Positions 7,807 to 15,116 of a stretch of 64,000 nt of DNA are shown here, in pieces; the stretch's first letter is position 1, and each line of letters starts with the position of its first letter. The notes beneath the pieces were generated by a model. That model saw only the letters and a list, made by a program, of their open reading frames with translations. It was not told where the DNA came from and searched no databases. Source of the stretch: Parahoeflea alexandrii (GTDB lineage Bacteria; Pseudomonadota; Alphaproteobacteria; Rhizobiales; Rhizobiaceae). The translations under genes and the position numbers were made by a program. The DNA is taken from positions 2,010,630 to 2,074,629 of the forward strand of contig NZ_JAAAML010000001.1 of NCBI RefSeq assembly GCF_024105735.1, read 5' to 3'.

Positions 7807-9907
7807 CGGTGGCCTCCTCTTTCAGAACAATCAGCGCGTCGAGCGGCACAACGCCCTGTCCGCGCGGCAGCACCCGGACCGGATTGAGATCGATGCTCTC
7901 GATGCGGTCGGCATGCGCTGCGGCGAAGCGTGACAGGTTCGAGAGCATCCGCGCAAGCGCCTCGATATCGGATGGCGGGGCGCCGCGAACCCCTTCGAGC
8001 ATGGCGTGCCCACGGATCTCGCGGATCATCCGCATGGCTTCCGCTTCATCGAAGGGGGCCGCGCGGAAAGTCACGTCCTTGAGCACCTCGACGAAAATGC
8101 CGCCGAGACCAAACATCACCACCGGACCCAGCACCGGATCCTGCATGACGCCGGCGATCGTCTCGACGCCCTCGGGCGCCATCGGCGCCACCAGGATGCC
8201 GTCGAGCCTGGCGCCAGGCGCGTGTTCGGCGGCGCGATGCAGGATCTCTGCAGCTGCCTTCCGGGCCGCATCGGCATCGCGCAGATTGACGGCAACGCCG
8301 CCGACTTCGGTCTTGTGGGCGATATCCGGGGAGCAGATCTTGAGCACCACCGGAAAGCCGATCCGGCTCGCCGCCTCGCCCACGTCCTCACCCAATGGCA
8401 CAAGCCGCTCGCCGGGGAAATCGAGCCCCGCCCGGGCGAGGATCGCCTTTGCATCCGCCTCGCTCAACGGGCCTTCCGGCAGCTCGAGCCGCGCGCCCGG
8501 GGCCACCGGAGCCCCATCCCGGTTGAGATCGAAGCCCTGCCTGAGCCAGACCAGTGCGCCGAGCGCTCCGGCGAGCGCCGAGCCATCCTCGTAGACCAGG
8601 AAGCCGTCCTTCTCGTACTGGCGCACCACCTCGTCGGGCGCCGACATGGTCAGGCCCCGGATCTTGCCCTCCTGCCCGTCCATCGCCGCCATCAACGCCT
8701 TGCGCAACGGATCGGCAAAGTTTTTCGATGACGGTCCGGTGCCGAGAATGGCGGTGAAGATGTCGTAGCCGCCCTCGGTGATCATGGCGCGCACATAGCT
8801 CGTCAGCATGTCCATGTCGCTGACCACCTGCGCGGTCGCATCGACCGGGTTGCGCGGCGACGAATAGGGCAACATCTCTCTGAGCTTGTCCTGCGCCGCG
8901 TCGGGCATGGGCGCCACATCGAGACCGGCCGCTTCGGCGTCGTCCGCCAACTGGATGCCAAAGCCGCCCGACATGGTGAAGATGCCGGTGCGGTTGGAGG
9001 GAGGATAGATGCCTGACGCGCAGGCATACGCGACATCCAGTTGCTCGGCGGTGGTGCTGGCCCGGTAGACGCCATATTGGCGCAGCACCGCGTCGAAAAC
9101 CGCATCCGAGCCGGCAAGCGAAGCCGTGTGCGATGCCGCGGCCTCCGCGCCGACGTCCGAGCGGCCGGTCTTCATGAAGATGATGGCCTTCTCCGCCTTG
9201 CGCGCCCGTTCGAGCGCACCGATGAAGGCGTCGCGATCGCGCACGCCCTCGGCATAGGCCATGATCACGTTTGTTTCGGGTTGCCGGACCATCCAGTCGA
9301 GCGTTTCGGCAACATCGATGTCGCATTCATTGCCGGTGGTGACCCACTGGCTGATGCCGAGCCCGCGCTTGCGGGCAAGATGGGCAATATGCGCACCGTA
9401 GGCGCCGCTTTGGGAGACGATGCCGACCGGACCGGGCGCAATCAGCTGATTGTCGAGCACCACGGAGAACGTGCCGAAATAGCCAACCGACGGGTTGAAG
9501 ACGCCCAGGCAGTTCGGTCCGAGCAGCCGCATGCCTCTGCTCCTGGCAATGGCGACCATGTCGGCCTGAAGCCGCGCGCCGTCGGTGCCGGTTTCGGCAA
9601 AGCCTGCGGAAAAGACGATCGCCGATTTCACCCCGGCTTGCGCGCACTCCTCCACCGCCTGTCGGGTGAGGTGCGAAGGCACGGCGAGAATGGCAGTGTC
9701 GGGGATTGCCGGAAGTGCCGCGATGCTGGAATAGGCGGGCAGTCCCTGCACGGTTTCGCGCTTCGGATTTACCGGCAGCACTTGACCCTTGAAACCGGAC
9801 TCCCTGAGGTAACGCAACGGCCGGCCGCCGATCCGTGTCGGATCATCGGACGCGCCGACAAGGGCAACGCTCAGCGGCGCCAGCAGGCTGGAGAATGCGT
9901 CACTCAT
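7793..9907 (-). CDS. NDP-forming acyl-CoA synthetase (acetate-CoA ligase family)
   Basis: 704-residue single-chain acyl-CoA synthetase. Order of domains: CoA-binding Rossmann (about 5-130, [15 protein letters not shown]), succinyl-CoA-ligase-like flavodoxin domain (about 150-290, [14 protein letters not shown]), a linking region, then a C-terminal ATP-grasp domain (about 475-700, [21 protein letters not shown]). It makes acyl-CoA from acid, CoA and ATP with ADP release, or runs in reverse. It is a second CoA-activating enzyme in this cluster besides the AMP-forming ligase, which suggests that two different acids are activated. Overlaps the lactonase gene upstream by ATGA. Confidence 0.92.
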   Translation of the reverse strand: MSDAFSSLLAPLSVALVGASDDPTRIGGRPLRYLRESGFKGQVLPVNPKRETVQGLPAYSSIAALPAIPDTAILAVPSHLTRQAVEECAQAGVKSAIVFSAGFAETGTDGARLQADMVAIARSRGMRLLGPNCLGVFNPSVGYFGTFSVVLDNQLIAPGPVGIVSQSGAYGAHIAHLARKRGLGISQWVTTGNECDIDVAETLDWMVRQPETNVIMAYAEGVRDRDAFIGALERARKAEKAIIFMKTGRSDVGAEAAASHTASLAGSDAVFDAVLRQYGVYRASTTAEQLDVAYACASGIYPPSNRTGIFTMSGGFGIQLADDAEAAGLDVAPMPDAAQDKLREMLPYSSPRNPVDATAQVVSDMDMLTSYVRAMITEGGYDIFTAILGTGPSSKNFADPLRKALMAAMDGQEGKIRGLTMSAPDEVVRQYEKDGFLVYEDGSALAGALGALVWLRQGFDLNRDGAPVAPGARLELPEGPLSEADAKAILARAGLDFPGERLVPLGEDVGEAASRIGFPVVLKICSPDIAHKTEVGGVAVNLRDADAARKAAAEILHRAAEHAPGARLDGILVAPMAPEGVETIAGVMQDPVLGPVVMFGLGGIFVEVLKDVTFRAAPFDEAEAMRMIREIRGHAMLEGVRGAPPSDIEALARMLSNLSRFAAAHADRIESIDLNPVRVLPRGQGVVPLDALIVLKEEATDDRH

Positions 9908-10812
9908 TGCGTCAGATCCTGCGGTTGTCCGAAACGGGGTTCCGGCAGGCCTTTGACGCCGAGCCCTTCAAGCGCGTAAAGCGCGCCACCGTGCGGATGG
10001 CGGGAAATGGCGCGTCCCGATCCGGAATCCTTGATCGAGGTGAGGTAGAGCGTTGTCAGGTCGGGTCCGCCGAAACTCATGCAGGTCGGCATGTCGGTCG
10101 GCGCCTCGATCAGGCAGTCGAGCTTGCCATCGGGCGTGAAGCGGCCGATCTTTCCCGCCTGAACCAGCGCTACCCAGATGCAGCCTTCGCTGTCGACCGT
10201 GGCGCCATCTGGTCCGGAATCAAACTCGGCGGTATCGACATGGATCCGGGGTCGGTCGAGCGCCCCCTCTTCCTTGTCGTAGGCATAGGCCCGGACCTTG
10301 CGGTCGAGACTGTCGGAAAAATACATCGTCGCCCCGTCAGGGCTGAAACAGAGCGAATTGGCGATGCGGATGCCATTGGCCAGCACATCGGCCTTGCCGG
10401 TGCTGTCGACGCGGATCAGCTCGCCGCTGGCTTCGGCGTAGACGCCCATCGAGCCGCAGAGGAAGCGGCCCTGGCGGTCGACCTTGCCGTCATTGAAGCG
10501 GATGCGGTCGCTTGGCCGCGGCAACTTATAAAGCGGCGCACACTCTCCGCTGGCGATGTCGACGAGATAGATACCGTCCACAAGGCCCGCCACCAGCTTG
10601 CCGTCCTGGGCCAGACCGATGGAGCCGATCATCGAGGGGACCTCGATCTGCCGGAAGGTTCCGGCCAGCGTGTCATGCATTCTGATCAGGCGCGAGACGC
10701 CATCCACCCAGTAGAGCGTCGCATTGTGCGGATCCCAGACCGGGCTTTCGCCGAGCATGTCAGCGGTCGGTGAAATGCGCCGGGCGGTTACGTTTCTGGC
10801 TACTTTGGTCAT
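9904..10812 (-). CDS. SMP-30/gluconolactonase/LRE family protein
   Basis: 302-residue six-bladed beta-propeller of the SMP-30 family. Seen are GESPVWDPHNATLYWVD near the N-terminus (the Glu is a metal ligand), RFNDGKVDRQGRFLCGSM in the middle, and NSLCFSPDGATMYFSDS, where Asn and Asp ligands sit. Known members are calcium/zinc-dependent lactonases. Next to SDRs and a flavin reductase, it may open a lactone formed by Baeyer-Villiger oxidation; that role is inference. It lies between the binding-protein gene and the acyl-CoA synthetase, with a strong hairpin (10842-10870) before it. Confidence 0.88.
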   Translation of the reverse strand: MTKVARNVTARRISPTADMLGESPVWDPHNATLYWVDGVSRLIRMHDTLAGTFRQIEVPSMIGSIGLAQDGKLVAGLVDGIYLVDIASGECAPLYKLPRPSDRIRFNDGKVDRQGRFLCGSMGVYAEASGELIRVDSTGKADVLANGIRIANSLCFSPDGATMYFSDSLDRKVRAYAYDKEEGALDRPRIHVDTAEFDSGPDGATVDSEGCIWVALVQAGKIGRFTPDGKLDCLIEAPTDMPTCMSFGGPDLTTLYLTSIKDSGSGRAISRHPHGGALYALEGLGVKGLPEPRFGQPQDLTQ

Positions 10813-10841
10813 GTCGGGCTCTGGAATGCATTCGGGAACAG

Positions 10842-10870
10842 GCGCGGCCGGAGCAAAGGTCCGGCCGCGC
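10842..10870 (-). repeat. intercistronic hairpin downstream of the binding-protein gene
   Basis: Perfect 11-base inverted repeat (GCGCGGCCGGA, 7-base loop, TCCGGCCGCGC) between the binding-protein stop and the lactonase start. No U-tract follows on the minus strand, so it looks less like a terminator than like an RNA-stabilising stem that could keep binding-protein mRNA abundant. Confidence 0.6.
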
Positions 10871-10884
10871 TGGTTCAGGTCTGC

Positions 10885-12111
10885 CTACTTCTTGAGAAGC
10901 GCGCAGGCGCTGTCGGCTTCAGACCGCCACGCGTCCTCAGCGGCGATTTCGCCGATGATTTCGTAGTAGTCCCATTCACCCTTCGATTCCGAAGGCGCCT
11001 TCACCTTGGATGCCAGCATCGGCTTCATGACCACGCCGTCACCGCGGATCTTCGCATCCTTGACGATGGCGTCACTGACCGGCATTTCGCGCATCGATGT
11101 CATCACTGAGACGCCATCATCGGCACCAGCCGCAGCGATGGACTTCAGATAATGGGTGACTGCGGAATAGGTGACCAGCTGCGCTTCGTTGGGCTTGCGT
11201 CCGTTGAAGGCCTCGCTGAAGCGCTGCGCCAGGGCGCGGCTTTCATCATCGCGATCCCAGTAGGCAGCGCTCGAGAACACCATACCCTTGGTCGGCTCCA
11301 GGCCGATGGCGTGGATGTTGTTGATCAGCACGCCGAGCGGAGCGAGGTTCTGCCCGGCGGCCACGATACCGAATTCGTTGGCCTGCTTGATCAGGTTTCC
11401 GAGATCGGCGCCGGCATTGGCGATGCCGATGGCCTTGGCGCCGCTGGCTTGAGCCTGCAGCAACTGCGACGAGAAGTCGTTGGTGCCGAGCGGATGCAGC
11501 GTCGAGCCGACGACCTTGCCGCCGGCGGCCTCGATGAAGCGGGTGGCGTCTTCCTGCCACGTCTTGCCGAAGGTGTAGTCGACGGTGATGAAGTACCAGC
11601 TGTCCATGCCCCGCGCCATCTGCGCGGCAACCGCACCCTTGGCCAAGGTATAGGTGTCGAAGGCCCAGTTGGTGGTCATCGGCGAGCAGGATTCATTGGT
11701 TACCGCAGTGGATGCGCTGCCCGAAACGATGTAGGGTTTCTGCTTGTCACGCATGATGTCGTTGACGGCATGGGCGATAGACGACGCGGAACAGCCGACA
11801 ATCGTGTCGACGCCTTCCTCGTCCACCCACTTGAGCGCTTGTGCGACACCAATATCGGGCTTGTTCTGGTCGTCGGCGACCACGACCTCGATTGGCGATC
11901 CGTTGACCGAGCCGCCGAAGTCCTCGACGGCCATCTTGACCATCAGCACCGAGCCGGGGCCACAATTGTCGGCATAGGGGCCGGACTGGTCGGCCATCAC
12001 GCCGATACGGACAACGTTGTCCGAGATTTCGGCGCTCGCAGGCGATGCGACTAGAGCCGTGGTCAGCATCAGCATGCCGGCAAGGCCAGTGGTTTTCCTC
12101 AATGTAGTCAT
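10885..12111 (-). CDS. ABC transporter substrate-binding protein (branched-chain amino acid/LivK type)
   Basis: 408-residue periplasmic type-1 binding protein. A signal peptide is clear: positively charged start, hydrophobic TTGLAGMLMLTTALVAS, cut after SPASA. The mature part begins EISDNVVRIGVMADQSGPYADN, the standard opening of LivK/HAAT proteins. Start 12111 has a GGGAGG site; an in-frame upstream codon at 12156 would put an odd extension before the signal peptide. With the ATPase at 1-95 it should form an uptake system whose permeases are probably left of the window. In catabolic clusters such proteins often bind aromatic or alicyclic acids; the ligand here is unknown. Confidence 0.93.
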   Translation of the reverse strand: MTTLRKTTGLAGMLMLTTALVASPASAEISDNVVRIGVMADQSGPYADNCGPGSVLMVKMAVEDFGGSVNGSPIEVVVADDQNKPDIGVAQALKWVDEEGVDTIVGCSASSIAHAVNDIMRDKQKPYIVSGSASTAVTNESCSPMTTNWAFDTYTLAKGAVAAQMARGMDSWYFITVDYTFGKTWQEDATRFIEAAGGKVVGSTLHPLGTNDFSSQLLQAQASGAKAIGIANAGADLGNLIKQANEFGIVAAGQNLAPLGVLINNIHAIGLEPTKGMVFSSAAYWDRDDESRALAQRFSEAFNGRKPNEAQLVTYSAVTHYLKSIAAAGADDGVSVMTSMREMPVSDAIVKDAKIRGDGVVMKPMLASKVKAPSESKGEWDYYEIIGEIAAEDAWRSEADSACALLKK

Positions 12112-12160
12112 GGTTTCCTCCCGTTGAATTTCTGTCCAGATTTGATCGCGCGCCACATGC

Positions 12161-12177
12161 GCCGGCTCCCTGCCGGC
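12161..12177 (-). repeat. hairpin between SDR and binding-protein genes
   Basis: GCCGGC-TCCCT-GCCGGC stem-loop touching the stop codon of the SDR gene. Together with the hairpin at 10842-10870 it flanks the binding-protein gene. Possibly an mRNA processing or stabilising element; no U-tract is seen. Confidence 0.4.
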
Positions 12178-12935
12178 TACGAAAACGCGTAGGTAATTCC
12201 CCCGTCGACAAACATCATGTCGCCTGTCACGTAGGATGACTCATCAGACGCCAGATAAACGGCGGCGCGCGCGATATCCTCGGGCTCGCCCAGCCTCCCC
12301 AGCGGCACCCGCTGGCGACGGCGCTCCCAGGCCTCCTCGCTCACCACCCGCATTGCACCGTCTGTGCGGGTTGACCCCGGGGCAATCGCATTGACCCGGA
12401 TATTGTCGGCACCGAATTCGGCGGCCGCGCTGCGCGTGGCCGCAGCGACGGCGGCCTTGATCGCGCTGTACATGATGCCATGCTTCATCGCGAGAACCGC
12501 CGAGGGGGACGCGATATTGACGATCGCCCCGCCGCCCGCTCCGCGCATCTGCTCGAGCACAGCCTGATAGCCCCAGATCACGCCCTTGAAACCGACGTCG
12601 ATCATCCTGCCGATGGTCTCTTCGGATTGCTCCTCGAGCGGGCCGTAACGGTTCCACATGGCGTTGTTGACCAGCACCGTTACCGGCCCGAAAGCCTCGC
12701 GCGCAGCCTCGGCGGCGGCAAAGACCTCGTCGCGTTTTGCCGCGTTGCCGGTGATAGCGATGGCCTTGCCGCCGGATGCGCGAAGTGCCTCTGCTGCCTG
12801 CTCGGCAGTATCCTGGCGGATGTCGACGACACCGACTGCAGCCCCCTCGCGGGCATAGGCTTCACAGATCGCACGGCCGATGCCCTGACCACCGCCGACG
12901 ATGAGCGCGACGCGCCCCTCGAGCCTGCCGCTCAT
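12177..12935 (-). CDS. SDR family NAD(P)-dependent oxidoreductase
   Basis: 252-residue classical SDR. GGGQGIGRA (about 13-21) is the coenzyme glycine motif and Asp in GVVDIRQ suggests NAD. NNAMWNRYG, then NIASPSAVLAMKHGIMYSAIK give Ser, Tyr and Lys of the active site; the end MFVDGGITYAF is typical. It is the first gene of the minus-strand operon that runs to 5051 and is divergent from iclR, sharing a 204-base control region. Probably oxidises a secondary alcohol in the pathway. Substrate unknown. Confidence 0.92.
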   Translation of the reverse strand: MSGRLEGRVALIVGGGQGIGRAICEAYAREGAAVGVVDIRQDTAEQAAEALRASGGKAIAITGNAAKRDEVFAAAEAAREAFGPVTVLVNNAMWNRYGPLEEQSEETIGRMIDVGFKGVIWGYQAVLEQMRGAGGGAIVNIASPSAVLAMKHGIMYSAIKAAVAAATRSAAAEFGADNIRVNAIAPGSTRTDGAMRVVSEEAWERRRQRVPLGRLGEPEDIARAAVYLASDESSYVTGDMMFVDGGITYAFS

Positions 12936-13053
12936 AGCGAGATGTTCCGAAAGTGCATCCGATTTCCTCCAGCGGAGCCGGTTTCCAGCGCGAAAGGCAA
13001 CCCTGGTCGCCTCCTCCTGCCGCGCTTCAACCCGGCGTCTTCCTTGGAAAAGA

Positions 13054-13075
13054 AACTGGCATGTTTCCGCCAGTT
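13054..13075. promoter_or_regulatory. second inverted repeat in the SDR/iclR control region
   Basis: AACTGGC-ATGTTTCC-GCCAGTT: perfect 7-base arms with an 8-base spacer, 32 bases from the IclR-type palindrome. It differs in sequence, so it may be the site of another regulator or part of promoter architecture. Confidence 0.35.
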
Positions 13076-13106
13076 CCAGTAGAAATATTCTTATGTGGGG
13101 CAGAAT

Positions 13107-13120
13107 TTCACAGATGTGAA
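13107..13120. promoter_or_regulatory. putative IclR operator, copy 2 (TTCACAGATGTGAA)
   Basis: Perfect inverted repeat identical to 4983-4996, ending 19 bases before the iclR start and so partly in its leader. It lies in the divergent region between iclR and the SDR-headed operon, which fits autoregulation together with control of the catabolic genes. Confidence 0.68.
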
Positions 13121-13139
13121 TTTGGGAGGTTAACGGGCC

Positions 13140-13919
13140 ATGGCGAATCCGCAGGTCAAATCAGCGACACGCGCCATCGAGATCCTCGAATACTTCAAGC
13201 TGGCGCAGCAACCGCGTTCGATGTCGCAGATGGCGAGCGATCTCGGCTACCCGCAATCAAGCACCACCGTGATGCTCAAGACGCTGGTCAACCTCGGCTA
13301 TCTGAATTTCGACAGAAGCACGCGCGACTACTTTCCCACCCCGAAGCTTACCGCTCTGGGGGACTGGATTCCGCGCGTCATGTTCGGCTCCGGACAGATG
13401 ATCGATGCGCTCAACGACCTGCATGCAGCGACCGGCGAAGGCGTGTTCCTGGGAACCAAGAACGACATCTACCTGCAATATACCCGGACGAAGGAGTCCA
13501 TTCACGCGCTGCGCTTTCACATCGACGAAGGCTTCATGCGGCCGATCACGCTCTCGGCTGCGGGATGGATCCTGCTCTCCACGCTGCCCGAGGACAAGAT
13601 CGACAACATCGTCCGGCGGGCCAACATCGCCACGCAGAACCCGAACGAGCGCACAGACACCAAGACAATACTGGCGCGGATCAAGGAGATCCACGAGAAC
13701 GGCTTTGCCTATGCGGAGAACATGCCGCTTGAAGGCGGCTCCACCCTGGCACTGAGGCTTCCGGCCGAACTGCAAGGACAGCCAGTGGCGCTGGCACTGG
13801 GCGGCGTCACCGACCGGTTCAAGAAGAATTTTACGGAGTACAAGAAAGCACTCTTCGCCGCAGCGGAAGCGGTCAAGCAGGACAATGACTTCGACCTGCC
13901 GGTCCGCATCAGCCTTTGA
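13140..13919 (+). CDS. IclR family transcriptional regulator
   Basis: 259-residue IclR protein. The N-terminal winged helix-turn-helix spans about 8-75 (ATRAIEILEYF, then MSQMASDLGYPQSSTTVMLKTLVNLGYL). The C-terminal ligand domain follows, with LRLPAELQGQPVALALGG near the end. A GGGAGG site precedes the start. It is divergent from the catabolic operon and a palindrome found also before the acyl-CoA ligase lies in its leader. Most IclR proteins of this setting sense a pathway intermediate. Activator or repressor mode cannot be told from sequence. Confidence 0.93.
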   Translation: MANPQVKSATRAIEILEYFKLAQQPRSMSQMASDLGYPQSSTTVMLKTLVNLGYLNFDRSTRDYFPTPKLTALGDWIPRVMFGSGQMIDALNDLHAATGEGVFLGTKNDIYLQYTRTKESIHALRFHIDEGFMRPITLSAAGWILLSTLPEDKIDNIVRRANIATQNPNERTDTKTILARIKEIHENGFAYAENMPLEGGSTLALRLPAELQGQPVALALGGVTDRFKKNFTEYKKALFAAAEAVKQDNDFDLPVRISL

Positions 13920-14129
13920 ACAGAGCATCTTAACCGAGTGGCAGGCAGGTGGATGGACCCTCGCCCAGTGATTCGGCTTATCCTGTGTTCCAAACAACCC
14001 ACATCGGACCAGGCATCTCCTGTTCGCCCCGGACCGGACAAGCCACCTGCGCCTTGCCTACAGGCACAATACATAAACATCTCAATGATTTAGGCAGAAA
14101 ATCAGCGCCCGTGAGCTTTCAACGGCCAT

Positions 14130-14144
14130 GTTCCGCACCCGTTT
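14130..14144. promoter_or_regulatory. LexA-like half-matching box GTTC-N7-GTTT
   Basis: One mismatch from the alphaproteobacterial GTTC-N7-GTTC consensus; 128 bases before the lexA start. Weak on its own but repeated downstream. Confidence 0.3.
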
Positions 14145-14162
14145 ATGGTTCGCGCCGCCAAT

Positions 14163-14177
14163 GTTCCTTCATTGTTT
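14163..14177. promoter_or_regulatory. LexA-like box GTTC-N7-GTTT
   Basis: One mismatch from GTTC-N7-GTTC, 14 bases before the perfect box at 14192. Could bind LexA cooperatively. Confidence 0.4.
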
Positions 14178-14191
14178 CTTTACCCCTTGCG

Positions 14192-14206
14192 GAACACATA
14201 TGGAAC
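14192..14206. promoter_or_regulatory. LexA operator GAAC-N7-GAAC
   Basis: Exact match to the alphaproteobacterial LexA direct-repeat operator (GAAC-ACATATG-GAAC), 66 bases before the lexA start. Indicates autoregulation of lexA in the SOS response. Confidence 0.85.
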
Positions 14207-14271
14207 ATGGTACCCAAGTTCTGGTTTTGTTTCATTCCGGCAATTGGGCCGGACCCCGGGGTAAAATGCCA

Positions 14272-14988
14272 ATGTTGACGCGCAAACAGCACGAGCTTCT
14301 GCTCTTCATCAATGAACGCATGAAGGAAAGCGGCATTCCGCCATCGTTTGACGAGATGAAGGATGCGCTCGACCTGGCATCGAAGTCCGGCATCCACCGT
14401 CTGATCACGGCGCTGGAAGAGCGCGGTTTCATTCGGCGGCTTCCAAACCGCGCCCGTGCGCTTGAGGTGATCAAGCTTCCCGACAGCTACCAGGCCAACC
14501 TGCAGCCACGCCGCGGATTTTCTCCGAGCGTGATCGAAGGCAGTCTGGGCAAACAGCCAGAGCCGGCACGGCGGGCGGAACCTGCCAATGACGAGGCGTC
14601 GCACGTGGCGGAAGTGCCAATGATGGGCCGCATTGCAGCTGGCGTGCCGATTTCGGCGATCCAGAACATCACCCACAACATCACCGTTCCTGCCGAGATG
14701 ATCGGCCCCGGAGACCATTACGCGCTCGAGGTAAAGGGCGATTCAATGATCGATGCCGGGATCTTTGACGGTGACACCGTGGTGATCCGCAACATGTCGA
14801 CCGCCAATCCGGGCGACATCATCGTGGCACTGGTCGATGACGAGGAAGCAACACTGAAGCGCTTCCGGCGCAAGGGTGCGTCGATCGCGCTCGAGGCGGC
14901 GAACCCGGCCTATGAAACCCGGATCTTCGGGCCCGACCGGGTGAAGGTGCAAGGCAAGCTGGTCGGCCTTATCCGGCGCTATCACTGA
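14272..14988 (+). CDS. lexA: LexA repressor, SOS regulator and S24 peptidase
   Basis: 238-residue LexA. The start [17 protein letters not shown] is the conserved family N-terminus; an open frame upstream from 14128 crosses the operators and is rejected. DNA-binding domain 1-65, linker, then the self-cleavage site Ala123-Gly124 in GRIAAGVP. Catalytic Ser158 is in [13 protein letters not shown] and Lys196 in ATLKRF. RecA-stimulated self-cleavage relieves repression of DNA repair genes. It stands alone on the plus strand, convergent with comEC. Confidence 0.97.
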   Translation: MLTRKQHELLLFINERMKESGIPPSFDEMKDALDLASKSGIHRLITALEERGFIRRLPNRARALEVIKLPDSYQANLQPRRGFSPSVIEGSLGKQPEPARRAEPANDEASHVAEVPMMGRIAAGVPISAIQNITHNITVPAEMIGPGDHYALEVKGDSMIDAGIFDGDTVVIRNMSTANPGDIIVALVDDEEATLKRFRRKGASIALEAANPAYETRIFGPDRVKVQGKLVGLIRRYH

Positions 14989-15116
14989 AGCGCGTACCCT
15001 TCACTGTGCCGGAAGTATGATCTCTGCCTGCAGTCCTTAAATGATCGCTTGAGACACCGTGCCGTGCATTGCATCCCCTGATGAATGTATGGGCGAAAAG
15101 ATCGCTGGCAGTGTGG

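Larger units (their letters stand above)
13920..14271. other. intergenic region carrying the lexA promoter
   Basis: 352 bases between iclR and lexA. The right half holds three LexA-type boxes, listed separately. The left half (13920-14125) shows no convincing gene, RNA or terminator. Confidence 0.6.
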
